Origin: Triticum aestivum
Taxonomy: Eukaryota; Streptophyta; Magnoliopsida; Poales; Poaceae
Direction of reading: 5' to 3'
Length of the DNA stretch: 64,000 bases
Assembly: GCF_018294505.1 (NCBI RefSeq)
Contig: NC_057807.1
Span: 270,921,369-270,985,368 of the forward strand
Position 1 is the first letter of the stretch. Each line of letters opens with the position of its first letter. Under the pieces are notes generated by a model. It saw only the letters and a list, made by a program, of their open reading frames with translations. It did not search any database and was not told the DNA's origin. The position numbers and the translations under genes were made by a program. This document shows, one piece after another, positions 45,088 to 56,935 of the stretch.

Positions 45088-46607
45088 TTTGATTCACCGG
45101 GCTGTCCTTGCAGCCCAGCGTTCTCTCCATCTGTTTTTGTGTTTCCCTCATTTCCCTCTTGCGTTGCTAACTCGCCATCAACTTCCATTCTAGCTCTCTT
45201 CAGTATCTCTGCTTCCAAGTCTACATTCATCATATCAGCATTTCTCTTCTTCAGAATAGTCTCAAAGGGCTCATTTTTTTGTAGCTTCTCCTTCGTTCTT
45301 TCACGTCGCTTGAAGGTGCCAAGCTTCAGGATTTTACCTGGCCTGATTCCCCTATTGCTTTCTTCGTTATGTTCATCTTCCTTCTGCTGGCTCCTCTCCT
45401 TTTCTTCCTGGCCAATCTTCAATTCTGCTAAGTTAGATTTTGGCATTTCCTTTTCCTGGGACACCAACTCGGAAACTGTAGAATGTGCTGTCTTTTTGCA
45501 AGGACTAGGTCTCAGGTTTAAATTTGTAATCTCCCTTGGCTGCTTGTTTTCCTCAAACACCAACTCCTTGCCCCTTACCCCTCTATTCATATCATCCTTA
45601 ACTGGCTTTAGGGGGCTAGTGACTTCTTTCTCTTCTCCTCGTCTTTCTGATTTATCTCCATTCGTTCCTGCCGGTAGGCTCTTCCTCCAGGATGGACCGT
45701 CACTCCCATGTTTACTCCCCTTGCTACCTGCACTATGTGTAGCCCAAAAGTCTCCACGATCACTTGAGCTCCTACTCCGTTCATCACTGGAACTTCCGTT
45801 GTACATGCTTGCGCGCAGCCAAGGACCAAACTGTCTGTCACCTTCTCTTTTAGTCCTAGACGGGCAAGCCCTTTCTGTATGACCAATAATACCACAATTG
45901 TAGCAAAAATCTGGGAGATGCTCATACTCAAATGAGACAATTTTCTTCTTCTTATTCTCTATATCTTCAACTCCCATCATTTCCTCAAAAACTTGCCCCT
46001 GCTCCTCTTCTTGTTCTTCTTCTATTTCTATGGTTATAAACCTCATAATAGGGACTGTTATGTCCATCTTCACTTTGATTCGCATAAATACTCCCACTGC
46101 ACTTCCATTATCGTCCAAATCAACATCCAAAAATTCACCAATTTGATCACCCACTAGTTCCCCTGTTTCTGTGCTCATCATTCCCATTGGTATGCCATAT
46201 GCTCTCACCCATATAGGAATCGACTTAAATTCATAGTCATCTATAGTTTTGCTTGGCACAAAATCTTCCATCACCAGTAAATCTTTGTTAAACATCCAGG
46301 GTCCACCTCTTATTGCTTTGTTCTTGCTCACATCATCATGAAACTGAAACAGGAAGCGATTTCTACCCAGACCCTTGCATTCCACCCTAGAGAAAGGGCA
46401 CCAAGCACCACTTAACGCTCTTCCTAAATACTCTGCTTTTGCTGGTTTTTCAGACAAGAGCTTACCCACAGCCTGAAGCTTACTCACCTCCGGGGAGCAA
46501 GACTGTTTCTTCCCTATCTTGATGCTTTTCTTTTCTGCGTCTGTGAGCTTGAGATTTCTTAACCTTCCGTCCACCCCATCCACCTGAGGAGCCATCCCGT
46601 CGCCCAT
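45084..46607 (-). CDS. LINE ORF1 protein, DUF4283 plus CCHC knuckle, intact
   Basis: Uninterrupted 507-codon frame. Nucleic-acid chaperone protein of the LINE ribonucleoprotein. Residues about 30-190 fit the plant DUF4283 domain (LLSEKPAKAEYLGRALSGAW, then KAIRGGPWMFNKDLLVMEDF, PIWVRAYGIPMGM). A C-x2-C-x4-H-x4-C knuckle CYNCGIIGHTERAC lies at residues 235-248. A charged low-complexity tail follows. The stop codon TGA (45086-45084) overlaps the ORF2 start as ATGA, which suggests coupled termination and re-initiation for ORF2. The start at 46607 leaves a 5' UTR of about 480 bp to the element end. It is the only clearly intact protein gene in the window; expression is not shown. Confidence 0.9.
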   Translation of the reverse strand: MGDGMAPQVDGVDGRLRNLKLTDAEKKSIKIGKKQSCSPEVSKLQAVGKLLSEKPAKAEYLGRALSGAWCPFSRVECKGLGRNRFLFQFHDDVSKNKAIRGGPWMFNKDLLVMEDFVPSKTIDDYEFKSIPIWVRAYGIPMGMMSTETGELVGDQIGEFLDVDLDDNGSAVGVFMRIKVKMDITVPIMRFITIEIEEEQEEEQGQVFEEMMGVEDIENKKKKIVSFEYEHLPDFCYNCGIIGHTERACPSRTKREGDRQFGPWLRASMYNGSSSDERSRSSSDRGDFWATHSAGSKGSKHGSDGPSWRKSLPAGTNGDKSERRGEEKEVTSPLKPVKDDMNRGVRGKELVFEENKQPREITNLNLRPSPCKKTAHSTVSELVSQEKEMPKSNLAELKIGQEEKERSQQKEDEHNEESNRGIRPGKILKLGTFKRRERTKEKLQKNEPFETILKKRNADMMNVDLEAEILKRARMEVDGELATQEGNEGNTKTDGENAGLQGQPGESK

Positions 46608-47103
46608 GCTGGCCGCGACCCGCAGCTCTGGGCCAAAGCCGCCCTATCAGCCGCCTTGGAGTACCTCCGCCTCGCGCCGCAGCTCCGGGACAAAGCCGAT
46701 CCACCAGGTGCCGCCGGTCACTGCTGTCGCGCTCGCTGGATACACACTGCTTCCTTCCACTGTTGGGCTGCTCGGGATTTGGTGGTTCCTCTCAATACTT
46801 GGATTGGATTTGGGGATTTTGCCAACCGGACTTCTTCGCCGCGCCTAAATGTGTGCTCTAATACTCTGACGGGGAACCACCTGAGATGCTAGATCACACA
46901 CCTGCTGCTGGGGATTGAGAGGGGACGGAACAAATCTGGATCTTTTTGGTGGAATTGGAAAGAAGGATTGAGTGCCGAGCGGCAATGCAGCCGACAGAGA
47001 AACACTGTGGCGAGTGGCCTCGAAGACGCTGGAAACAACACCAACCGTCACGAGCGGACGGACTTCAGGACACGACGAGAGGAGTAATACGGGGCTTGGG
47101 GAG

Positions 47104-47300
47104 TTGGGGGTATGGTGATGGTGTGGGGCGCCGATTGGGCAGGGGAGGGAGGTTGTCGAGCTCGGGGGGAGTGGTGGGAAGTGGGAGGAGGGGTGGGTTT
47201 TGTTTGCTTTTGGTTCGGGGTGTTAGCAGAATAAGCCTCGATGTTAGAAGAATAAGGTCTTAAGCGGGTCTTATCATAATAGACCCACCCTATATATATA
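47104..47300. other. right continuation of the unclassified repeat
   Basis: GC-rich DNA continuing 40886 after the LINE, ending with TTAGCAGAATAA (47223) and an imperfect hairpin (GGGTCT / AGACCC, 47267-47286) next to (TA)n. No coding signal. Confidence 0.4.
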
Positions 47301-48839
47301 GGGCTATTTGCATTTCTGTCCCTAACTCGAACCACCTAATCAGATTTGCCCCTAGTTTCGAAGCTTGCTCAAATTTGCCCCTCCGCCGTTAGGTGACCTT
47401 ATAGAAATGCCCTTCCGTGCCGTTTCTGTTAGGTCAAAGGCCTTTGACCGTCTACCGGACGTTTTCTGGACATTTTGCCCTTGTCTCCGTGTGTCACTTA
47501 CATGTGGGACCCACTCAAAGAAAACAGAAAAAGAAAAAACACTTTCTCTGACCCCTCTATCTCTCACTTACACGTGGGTCCCAACTAATAAAAATAAAAA
47601 TAAAACTAGATATGGACCGGTCAAACTCTGTATAGGGCCCACATGTCATTGTTCAATTATTTTCTTGTCAACTCCTATGCTGAATATTCTCGTTTATATT
47701 AAATTAAACTAATGTGCACCTAAACTAATTCCTTTGAGGGTTCCCGGCGGCGACCAAATCTCGTGGCGGAGGCACGCCGGGAGGCTTCGGGGAGGCCGGC
47801 TGAGGGAACCACACGATAGTCTTGGCTCGACCGCATCCATATATGGTGTCTTAAGACCATATGGTCACCGGAGCTGATGGCGAAGACCGTTCCCGCGGCG
47901 ACTCTGGGCGGCGCAAGCGAGCGAGCTACTGTGCAAGAGGGAGAGGCTAACAGGGTGTGCGAGACTAAGGATATGACTAGGGGCACGATGGCGATGCTGC
48001 TGGGGCTCGAGGAAGACTGAAGTGTGTACTTCAACGACGGCGGCCATGGTAGTGCTCGGAGCTCGCAGGGAAGATGACCGGAGGTCACGAGGCCTTCTAT
48101 AGAGGACGCTCACATCTTTCGAGGTACCTCAGGATGCTCGGGGAACGTAAGGGGTCGGCCAGGGAGCTTCAATGGCGTTGAATCGGTGGCGGCTATTCGA
48201 GATCGGAGGCGGGGAAGATGCATTGTGGCACTCGGTCCTGAGTTTCTCTAGTCGAATTCGTAAGCTGGGAGGGCGAGGGCATCTCGTACAAGCTTCCTAG
48301 CGAGGTGGTGGCGCTTGGGGTTGCCGTTGGTACGAAGGCAGCAGGGACGGTGGCGCTCTGCACAGGGAGGAAGGGAGAGGGAGGGAGAGGGAGGGAGGGA
48401 GGGAGGGAGAGGGGAAGGTGTGGAGGAAGGGGTGCGGCGCGTGGGGAGCTAGTGGCGGCGGCGCACGGTCCTTGGGCAGCCGGCGCTCGCCGGAAGTGTG
48501 AGAGAGTGGTCATGAGGTAGGGGAAGAGAGGTGGGAGGTGAGAGAGACACCGTGAAGGGGCCACATGTAAGTGTGTTAGAGAGAGGAGGTGAGAGAAAGA
48601 GTTTTTTATTTTTATTTTTTCTTGAGCGGGTCCCACATGTAAGTGATACATGGAGGCAGGGGAAAAATGTCCAATAAACGCCCCGTAGACGGTCAAAGCC
48701 CTTTGACTGGACGGTGACGGAACGGAAGGGCATTTTTATAAGGTGAACTAATGGCAGAGGGGTAAATTTGAGCATGCTTTGAAATTAGGGGCAAATATGA
48801 GTAGTGGGTTCGAGTTAGGGACACAGATGTAAAAGACCC
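47301..48839. mobile_element. non-autonomous MULE with long TIRs (possible Pack-MULE)
   Basis: 1539 bp. Left end GGGCTATTTGCATTTCTG and right end (reverse) GGGTCTTTTACATCTGTG are followed by matching TGTCCCTAACTCGAACC, GCTCAAATTT.CCCCTC, ATGCCCTTCCGT and GGACATTTT blocks, so the TIRs run about 230 bp (47301-47530 and 48610-48839). Flanked by ATATATATA on both sides (47292-47300, 48840-48848), a 9-bp duplication although within a TA tract. The GC-rich interior (47740-48520) differs in composition and could be a captured gene piece. No transposase. Confidence 0.8.
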
Positions 48840-48850
48840 ATATATATATG

Positions 48851-48887
<37 letters not shown>

Positions 48888-48890
48888 TGA
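48840..48890. repeat. (TA)n(GA)n microsatellite
   Basis: About 40 bases of alternating TA (with one TG step) followed by GAGAGAGAGAG. Confidence 0.9.
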
Positions 48891-49077
48891 TAGAATATTT
48901 AAAGTATATACAGAAGCACAAAAATAAATCGAAAATGAAAACATAAAACATAAAAAACGAGGTTAGGACCTGTCGGATGCGGGCCGGCCCATCTCGCACG
49001 CCCCTCAACCGAGTCGAAAGAAGAACTCAAAAGCGAGATGTAGGGGCGCCCCTCCACGACAAACAGCCGGAGCGACA

Positions 49078-50771
49078 TGAAGGAAATATGCCCTAGAGGC
49101 AATAATAAAGTTATTATTTATTTCCTTATTTCATGTGTTTATTATTCATGCTAGAATTGTATTAAACGGAAACATAATACATGTGTGAATACATAGACAA
49201 TATAGTGTCACTAGTATGCCTCTACTTGACTAGCTCGTTAATCAAAGATGGTTAAGGTTTCCTAACCATGGACATGAGTTGTCATTTGATAAATGGGATC
49301 ACATCATTAGGAGAATGATGTGATTGACTTGACCCATTCTGTTAGCTTAGCACTTGATTGTTTTAGTTTATTGCTATTGCTTTCTTCATGACTTATACAT
49401 GTTCCTATGACTATGAGATTATGCAACTCCCGATTACCGGAGGAACACTTTGTTTACTACCAAACGTCACAACGTAACTGGGTGATTATAAAGGTGCTCT
49501 ACAGGTGTTTCCGATGGTACTTGTTGAGTTGGCATAGATCGAGATTAGGACTTGTCACTCCGATTATCAGAGAGGTATATCTAGGCCCTCTCGGTAATGC
49601 ATATCACTATAAGCCTTGCAAGCAATGTGACTAATAAGTTAGTTGCGGGATAATGCATTACGGAACGAGTAAAGAGACTTGCCGGTAATGAGATTGAGCT
49701 AGGTATTGAGATACCGACGATCGAATCTCAGGCAAGTAACATACCGATGACAAAGGGAACAACGTATGTTGTTATGTAGTTTGATCGATAAAGATCTTCG
49801 TAGAATATGTAGGAGCCAATATGAGCATCCAGGTTCTGCTATTGGTTATTGACCGGAGACGTGTCTCGGTCATGTCTACATAGTTCTCGAACCCGTAGGG
49901 TCCGCATGCTTAACGTTCGGTGACGATCGGTATTATGAGTTTATGTGTTTTGATGTACCGAAGGTAGTTCAGAGTCCCGGATATGATCACAGACATGATG
50001 AGGAGTCTCGAAATGGTCGAGACATAAAGATCGATATATTGGATGACTATGTTTGGACTTCGGAAGTGTTTCGGGCAAGTTCGGGCATATACCGGAGTAC
50101 CGGGGGGTTACTGGAACCCCCCCGGGGAGTGTAATGGGCCTATTGGGCCTTAGTGGAGAAGAGGAGGGGCGGCCAGGGCAGGCCGCACGCCCCCTCCCCC
50201 TCTAGTCCGAATTGGACAAGGAGGGGGGGCGGCGCCCCCTTTCCTTCCCCCTTCTCCTACTCCTACTAGGAAAGGAGGAGTCCTACTCCCACCCCCTTGG
50301 CGCGCCCTCCTCCTGGCCGGCCGCCTCCCCCTAGCTCCTTTATATACGGGGGCGGGGGGCACCCCAAGACACACAAGTTGATCATTGATCTTTAGCAGTG
50401 TGCGGTGCCCCCCTCCACCATAATCCACCTCGGTCATATCGTAGCGGTGCTTAGGCGAAGCCCTGCGTCGGTAGCTTCATCAACACCGTCATCACGTCGT
50501 CGTGCTGACGGAACTCCCTCGAAGCTCTACTGGATCGTGAGTTCGTGGGACGTCACCGAGCTGAACGTGGGCAGATCGCGGAGGTGTCGTACGTTCGGTA
50601 CTTGGATCGGTCGATCGTGAAGACATACGACTACATCAACCGCGCTGTTATAACGCTTCCGCTTACAGTCTATGAGGGTACGTGGACGACACTCTGCCCT
50701 CTCGTTGCTATGCATCACCATGATCTTGCGTGTGCATAGGAAAAAATTTGAAATTACTACGTTCCCCAACA
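49078..50771 (+). repeat. 5' LTR of copia element
   Basis: 1694 bp, TGAAGG...CCCCAACA. It contains a TATA-like TCCTTTATATACGGGGGC (50337-50354) preceding a GC-rich to A/T-rich change, a plausible LTR promoter. It matches the 3' LTR apart from the CACTA insertion, small indels and substitutions. Confidence 0.92.
50337..50354 (+). promoter_or_regulatory. LTR promoter TATA box
   Basis: TTTATATACGG in the 5' LTR; the same word occurs at the equivalent place in the 3' LTR (about 60017-60027). Conserved position in both LTRs supports a core promoter. Confidence 0.5.
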
Positions 50772-50772
50772 G

Positions 50773-50788
50773 TGGCATCCGAGCCAGG
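50773..50788 (+). other. primer-binding site of copia element
   Basis: TGGCATCCGAGCCAGG lies one base after the 5' LTR end. It is a variant of the initiator-Met tRNA complementary TGGTATCAGAGCC used by most plant copia elements. Confidence 0.75.
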
Positions 50789-52006
50789 TTTATGCGTAGA
50801 TGTTATATGCACGAGTAAAACACAAGTGAGTTGTGGGCGATACAAGTCATACTGCTTACCAGCATGTCATACTTTGGTTCAACGGTATTGTTGGATGAAG
50901 CGGCCCGGACGAACATTACGCATACGCTTACGCGAGACTGGTTCTACCGACGTGCTTTGCACACAGGTGGCTGGCGGGTGTCAGTTTCTCCAACTTTAGT
51001 TGAACCGAGTGTGGCTACGCCCGGTCCTTGCGAAGGTTAAAATAGCACTAACTTGACAAAATATCATTGTGGTTTTGATGCGTAGGTAAGAACGGTTCTT
51101 GCTCAGCCCATAGCAGCCACGTAAAACTTGCAACAACAAAGTAGAGGACATCTAACTTGTTTTTGCAGGGCATGTTGTGATGTGATATGGTCAATACATG
51201 ATGCTAAATTTTATTGTATGAGATGATCATGTTTTGTAACAGAGTTATCGGAAACTGGCATGAGCCATATGGTTGTCGCTTTATTGTATGCAATGCAATC
51301 GGCCTGTAATTGCTTTACTTTATCACTAAGCGGTAGCAATAGTCGTAGAAGCAATAGTTGGCGAGACGACAATGATACTACGATGGAGACAAAGGGGTCA
51401 CACCGGTGACGATGGTGATCATGACGGTGCTTTGGAGATGGAGATCAAAGGCACAAGATGATGATGGCCATATCATATCGCTTATATTGATTGCATGTGA
51501 TGTTTATCTTTTATGCATCTTATTTTGCTTTGATTGACGGCAGCATTATAAGATGATCTCTCACTAAATTTCAAGGTATAAGTGTTCTCCCTGAGTATGC
51601 ACCGTTGCGAAAGTTCTTCGTGCCGAGACACCACGTGATGATCAGGTGTGATAAGCTATACGTTCAAATACAACGGGTGTAAGACAGTTTTGCACATGCA
51701 GAATACTCAGGTTAAACTTGACGAGCCTAGCATATGCAGATATGGCCTCGGAACACTGAGACCGAAAGGTCGAGCGTGAATCATATAGTAGATATGATCA
51801 ACATAGTGATGTTCACCATTGAAAAATACTCCATCTCACGTGATGATCAGACATGGTTTAGTTGATTTGGATCACGTGATCACTTAGATGATTAGAGAGA
51901 TGTCTGTCTAAGTGGGAGTTCTTAAGTAATATGATTAATTGAACTTTAATTTATCATGAACTTAGTACCTGATAGTATTTTTGCTTGTCTATGTTGTTGT
52001 AGATAG
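50789..52006 (+). other. copia leader (untranslated)
   Basis: About 1.2 kb between the PBS and gag ATG with no sustained ORF, as is usual for long-leader Triticeae copia elements. Confidence 0.6.
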
Positions 52007-53086
52007 ATGGCCCATGTTGTCGTTCCGTTGAATTTTAATGTGTTCCTTGAGAAAGCAAAGTTGAAAGATGATGGTAGCAATTACACGGACTGGGTCCGTA
52101 ACTTGAGGATTATCCTCATTGCTGCATAGAAGAATTACGTCCTGGAAGCACCGCTGGGTGCCAGGCCTACTGCAGATGCAATTGCAGACGTTGCGAACAT
52201 CTGGTAGAGCAAAGCTGATGACTACTCGATAGTTCAGTGTGCCATGCTTTACGGCTTAGAACCGGGACTTCAATGACGTTTTGAACATCATGGAGCATAT
52301 GAGATGTTCTAGGAGTTGAAGTTAATATTTCAAGCAAATGCCCGGATTGAGAGATGTGAAGTCTCTAATAAGTTCTATAGCTGCAAGATGGAGGAGAATA
52401 GTTCTGTCAGTGAACATATACTCAAAATGTCTGGGTATAATAATCACTTGATGCAACTGGGAGTTAATCTTCCTAATGATAGTGTCATTGACGGAATTCT
52501 TCAATCACTGCCACCAAGCTACAAGAGCTTCGTGATGAACTATAATATGCAAGGGGTGGAAAAGACTATTCGTGAGCTCTTCGCAATGCTAAAGGATGCA
52601 GAGGTAGAAATCAAGAAGGAGCATCAAGTGTTGATGGTCAGCAAGACCACCAGTTTCAAGAAAAAGGGTAAAGGGAAGAAGAAGGGGAACTTCAAGAAGA
52701 ACGACAAACAAGTTGTCGCTCAGGAGAAGAAACCCAAGTCTGGACCTAAACCTGAGACTGAGTGCTTCTACCGCAAACAGACTGGTCACTGGAAGCGGAA
52801 CTGCCCCAAGTATTTGGCGGATAAGAAGGATGGCAAGGTGAATAAAGGTATATGTGGTATACATGTTATTGATGTGCACCTTACTAATGCTCGCAGTAGC
52901 ACCTGGGTATTTGATACTGGTTCTGTTGCTAATATTTGCAACTCGAAACACGGACTACGGATTAAGCGAAGATTGGTTAAGGACGAGGTGATGATGCGCG
53001 TGGGAAATAGTTTCCAAAGTCGATGTGATCGCGGTTGGCACACTACGTCTACATCTACCTTCATGGTTACTTTTAGACCTGAATAA
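52007..53086 (+). pseudogene. copia gag and start of protease, four early stops
   Basis: The gag frame opens at the ATG 52007 (MAHVVVPLNFNVFLEKAKL). In-frame stops occur at 52127 (TAG), 52205 (TAG), 52274 (TGA) and 52310 (TAG). From 52316 the frame is open: LIFQANARIERCEVSNKF, HILKMSGYNNHLMQLGVN, a Lys-rich stretch (KKKGKGKKKGNFKKN), a zinc knuckle with one ligand lost (CFYRKQTGHWKRNC, the second Cys is Arg) and the protease motif WVFDTGSVANIC. Near 53010 a one-base shift moves the true frame into the next segment. Three stops are consistent with CAG to TAG and one with CGA to TGA. Confidence 0.88.
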
Positions 53087-55978
53087 TTGTTATTTGGTGC
53101 CAGCGTTGAGCATGAACATTATATCTGGATCTTGTTTGATGCGAGACGGTTATTCATTTAAATCAGAGAATAATGGTTGTTCTCTTTATATGAGTAATAT
53201 CTTTTATGGTCATGCACCCTTGAAGAGTGGTCTATTTATATTAAATCTCGATAGTAGTGATACACATATTCATAATATTGAAACCAAAAGATGCAGAGTT
53301 GATAATGATAGTGCAACTTATTTGTGGCACTACCGTTTAGGTCATATTGGTGTAAAGCGCATGAAGAAACTCCATACTGATGGACTTTTGGAATCACTTG
53401 ATTATGAATCACTTGGTACTTGCGAACCATGCCCCATGGGCAAGATGACTAAAACGCCGTTCTCCAGAACAATGGAGCGAGCAACGGATTTGTTGGAGAT
53501 CATACATACTGATGTATGTGGTCCAATGAATGTTGACGCTCGCGGCAGGTATCGTTATTTTCTCACCTTCACAGATGATTTGAGCAGATATGGGTATATC
53601 TACTTAATGAAACATAAGTCTGAAACATTTGAAAAGTTCAAAGAATTTCAGAGTAAAGTGGAAAATCATTGTAACAAGAAAATAAAGTTTCTACGATCTG
53701 ATCATGGAGGAGAATATTTGAGTTACGAGTTTGGTCTTCATTTGAAACAATGGGGAATAGTTTCGCAAATCACACCACCCGGAACACCACAGTGTAATGG
53801 TGTGTCTGAACATCGTAATCATACTTTACTAGATATGGTGCGATCTATGTTGTCTCTTACTGATTTACCGCTATCGATTTGGGGTTATACTTTAGAGACG
53901 GCTGCATTCACGTTAAATAGGGCACCATCGAAATCTGTTGAGACGACGCCTTATGAACTGTGGTTTGGCATGAAACCAAAGTTGTCGTTTCTTAAAGTTT
54001 GGGGCTGCGATGCTTATGTGAAAAAACTTCAACCTGATAAGCTCGAACCCAAATCGGAGAAATGTGTCTTCATAGGATACCCAAAGGAGACTGTTCGGTA
54101 CACCTTCTATCACAGATTCGAAGGCAAGACATTTGTTGCTAAATTTGGATCCTTTCTAGAGAAGGAGTTTCTCTCAAAAGAAGTGAGTGGGAGGAAAGTA
54201 GAACTTGATGAGGTAACCATACCTGCTCCGTTACTGGAAAGTGGTTCATCACAGAAACCGGTTCTTGTGACACCTACACCAATTAGTGAGGAAGCTAATG
54301 ATGTTGATCATGAGACTTCAGATCAAGTTACTACCGAACCTCGTAGATCAACCATAGTAAGATCCGCACCAGAGTGGTATGGTAATCCTATTCTGGAAGT
54401 CATGTTACTTGACCATGGAAAACCTACGAACTATGAAGAAGCGATGGTGAGCCCAGATTCCGCAAAATGGCTTGAGGCCCTGAAATCTGAGATGGGATCC
54501 ATGTATGAGAACAAAGTGTGGACTTTGGTTGACTTGCCGATGATCGGCAAGCCATAGAGAATAAATGGATTTTCAAGAAGAAGACTGACGCTGACGGTAA
54601 TGTTTCTGTCTACAAAGCTCGACTTGTTGCAAAAGGTTTTCGACAAGTTCAAGGGTTGACTACGATGAGACTTTCTCACCCGTAGCGATGCTTAAGACTG
54701 TCCGGATCATGTTAGCAATTGCCGCATTTTATGATTATGAAATTTGGCAAATAGATGTCAAAACTGCATTCCTGAATGAATTTCTAGAAGAAGTGTTATA
54801 TATGATGCAACCAGAAGGTTTCGTTGATCCGAAAGGTGCTAACAAAGTGTGCAAGCTCCAGCGATCCATTTATGGACTGGTGCAAGCCTGTCGGAGTTGG
54901 AATAAACGTTTTGATAGTGTGATCAAAGCATATGGTTTTATACAGAGTTTTGGAGAAGCCTGTATTTACAAGAAAGTGAGTGGGAGCTCTGTAGCATTTC
55001 TAATACTATATGTGGATGACATATTGTTGATTGGAAACGATATAGAATTTCTGGATAGCATAAAAGGATACTTGAATAAGAGTTTTTCAATGAAAGACCT
55101 CGGTGAAGCTGCATACATATTGGGCATCAAGATCTATTGAGATAGATCAAGACGCTTAATTGGACTTTCACAAAGCACATACCTTGACAAAGTTTTGAAA
55201 AAGTTCAAAATGGATCAAGCAAATAAAGGGTTCTTGCCTGTGTTACAAGGTGTGAATTTGAGCCAGACTCAATGCCCGACCACTGCAGAAGATAGAGAGA
55301 AAATGAAAAATGTTCCCTATGCTTCAGCCATAGGCTCTATCATGTATGCAATGTTGTGTACCATACCTGATGTGTGCCTTGCTATTAGTTTAGCAGGGAG
55401 GTACCAAAGTAATCCAGGAGTGGATCACTGGATAGCGGTCAAGAACATCCTGAAATACCTGAAAAGGACTAAGGATATGTTTCTCGTTTATGGAGGTGAC
55501 AAAGAGCTCGTTGTAAATGGTTACGTCGATGCAAGCTTTGACACTGATCCGGACGATTCTAAATCGCAAAACGGATACATGTTTATATTGAACGGTGGAG
55601 CTGTCAGTTGGTGCAGTTCTAAACAAAGCATCGTGGCGGGATCTACGTGTGAAGCGGAGTACATAGCTGCTTCGAAAGCAGCAAATGAAGGAATTGATAT
55701 CCGATCTAGGTGTCATACCTAGTGCATCGGGTCCAATGAAAATCTTTTGTGACAATACTGGTGCAATTGCCTTGGCAAAGGAATCCAGATTTCACAAGAG
55801 AACCAAGCACATCAAGAGACGCTTCAATTCCATCTGTGACCAAGTCCAGGTGGGAGACATAGAGATCAGCAAGATACATACAGATCTGAATGTTGCTGAC
55901 CCGTTGACTAAGACTCTCTCACGAGCAAAACATGATCAGCACCAAGACTCCATGGGTGTTAGAATCATTACTATGTAA
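53025..55978 (+). pseudogene. copia pol: integrase, RT, RNase H
   Basis: Read in several frames. The segment to 54557 holds the gag-pre-integrase zinc-binding part (LWHYRLGHIGVKRMKKLH with CEPCPMGK) and the integrase core with its D, D and E sites (IIHTDVCGPM, RSDHGGEY, NGVSEHRN). RT begins in another frame (54545-54660). The 54688-55140 segment has WQIDVKTAFLNEFLEE and the active-site LILYVDDILLIGND, and stops at TGA 55138-55140 (CGA to TGA fits). 55141-55690 has the RNase H part (NGYVDASFDTD, AGSTCEAEYIAASKAA), and after a small deletion 55700-55978 has KIFCDNTGAIALAKES and the C terminus. Breaks: frameshifts near 53015, 54550, 54657 and 55690, plus one stop. Confidence 0.9.
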
Positions 55979-55995
55979 TCTAGATTATTGACTCT

Positions 55996-56011
55996 AGTGC
56001 AAGTGGGAGAC
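55996..56011 (+). other. polypurine tract of copia element
   Basis: AGTGCAAGTGGGAGAC directly before the 3' LTR start at 56012; position and purine richness fit plus-strand priming. Confidence 0.7.
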
Positions 56012-56294
56012 TGAAGGAAATATGCCCTAGAGGCAATAATAAAGTCATTATTTATTTCCTTATTTCATGATAAATGTTTATTATTCATGCTAGAATTGTA
56101 TTAAACGGAAACATAACACATGTGTGAATACATAGACAATATAATGTCACTAGTATGCCTCTACTTGACTAGCTCGTTAACCAAAGATGGTTAAGGTTTC
56201 CTAACCATAGACATGAGTTGTCATTTGATAAACGAGATCACATCATTAGGAGAATGATGTGATTGACTTGACCCATTCTGTTAGCTTAGCACTT
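56012..56294 (+). repeat. 3' LTR of copia, left part
   Basis: Starts TGAAGGAAATATGCCC. It matches 49078-49356 up to TTAGCACTT, where the CACTA element is inserted. Confidence 0.92.
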
Positions 56295-56619
56295 CACTAC
56301 TAGGGAAAAGCCTATACACAGAATCTTATCAGCAGCGCGCTTTAAAATAAGGCGCTGCTGCTAATTAGCAGTAGCGTGCTCGGGAGTAACTCGTTGCTGA
56401 AACCAATATAGCAGTAGCGCGCCCGCTCAAAGAAGCGCTACTGCTATAATTCCCACGAGGTCGCCACGAGGCTAGTTATAGCAGCAACGCGTTATAACGA
56501 CGGTCGCTACTGCTACGTAGCATAGTAGCAGCGCATTTCTGCAATAAGCGCTACTGCTAAATTTACTACAAAAGTTTAGCCCCATCTCCTCTATCCGATC
56601 CACTCACACAGTCACACAC

Positions 56620-56905
56620 TAGCTCACTGGATCCCCTCTCAATCCCCTGTGCCGGTCCACCCCCGTCGCCCCTCCTCCGTCTGCGCCGCCGTCACCTCCT
56701 CCTCCTTGCTGGACTCGGTACCGGCCTCCTCCTCCATCCTCCCTCTCCACTCGCCGCTGGCCGGCCCCTCCTTGCTCCGCCTTCCTCCTCCGTCCTCCCT
56801 CCACTGGCCGCGCCGGCCGGCCCCTCCTCGTTCCGCCTCCTCCTCCATCCTACTCTCTTCTCCCTCCTCGAGTCGCCCCTCCTTCTCCCTCCTGCCCGCT
56901 AAATT
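56620..56905 (+). other. C/T-rich leader of the captured gene
   Basis: Long CCTCCTCC pyrimidine-rich stretch upstream of the minisatellite and the ATG at 57325. It may be the promoter or 5' UTR that came with the captured gene. A TATA box is not obvious. Confidence 0.35.
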
Positions 56906-56935
56906 TTGATTTAGTAGCTAGGCTAGTTCATATGC

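Larger units (their letters stand above)
40902..47088 (-). mobile_element. L1-type LINE, near full length, 15-bp TSD
   Basis: 6187 bp between exact 15-bp duplications ACGGGGCTTGGGGAG (40887-40901 and 47089-47103). The minus-strand poly(A) tail is the run of 18 T at 40902-40919. Order: 5' UTR of about 480 bp, ORF1 (46607-45084), ORF2 (45087-40946), short 3' UTR of 26 bp, poly(A). Only two lesions interrupt ORF2. It is inserted in the unclassified repeat that continues on both sides. Confidence 0.95.

Noticed and set aside
45139..45882. 247-codon plus-strand ORF rich in Ser and Phe
   Set aside because: Reverse-strand shadow of the charged tail of LINE ORF1.
37556..47290. Helitron spanning the region between two (TA)n tracts
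   Set aside because: The right end has an imperfect hairpin but no CTRR terminus, no TC start is clear, and no Rep/helicase is present. Only a shared TTAGCAGAATAA word supports it.
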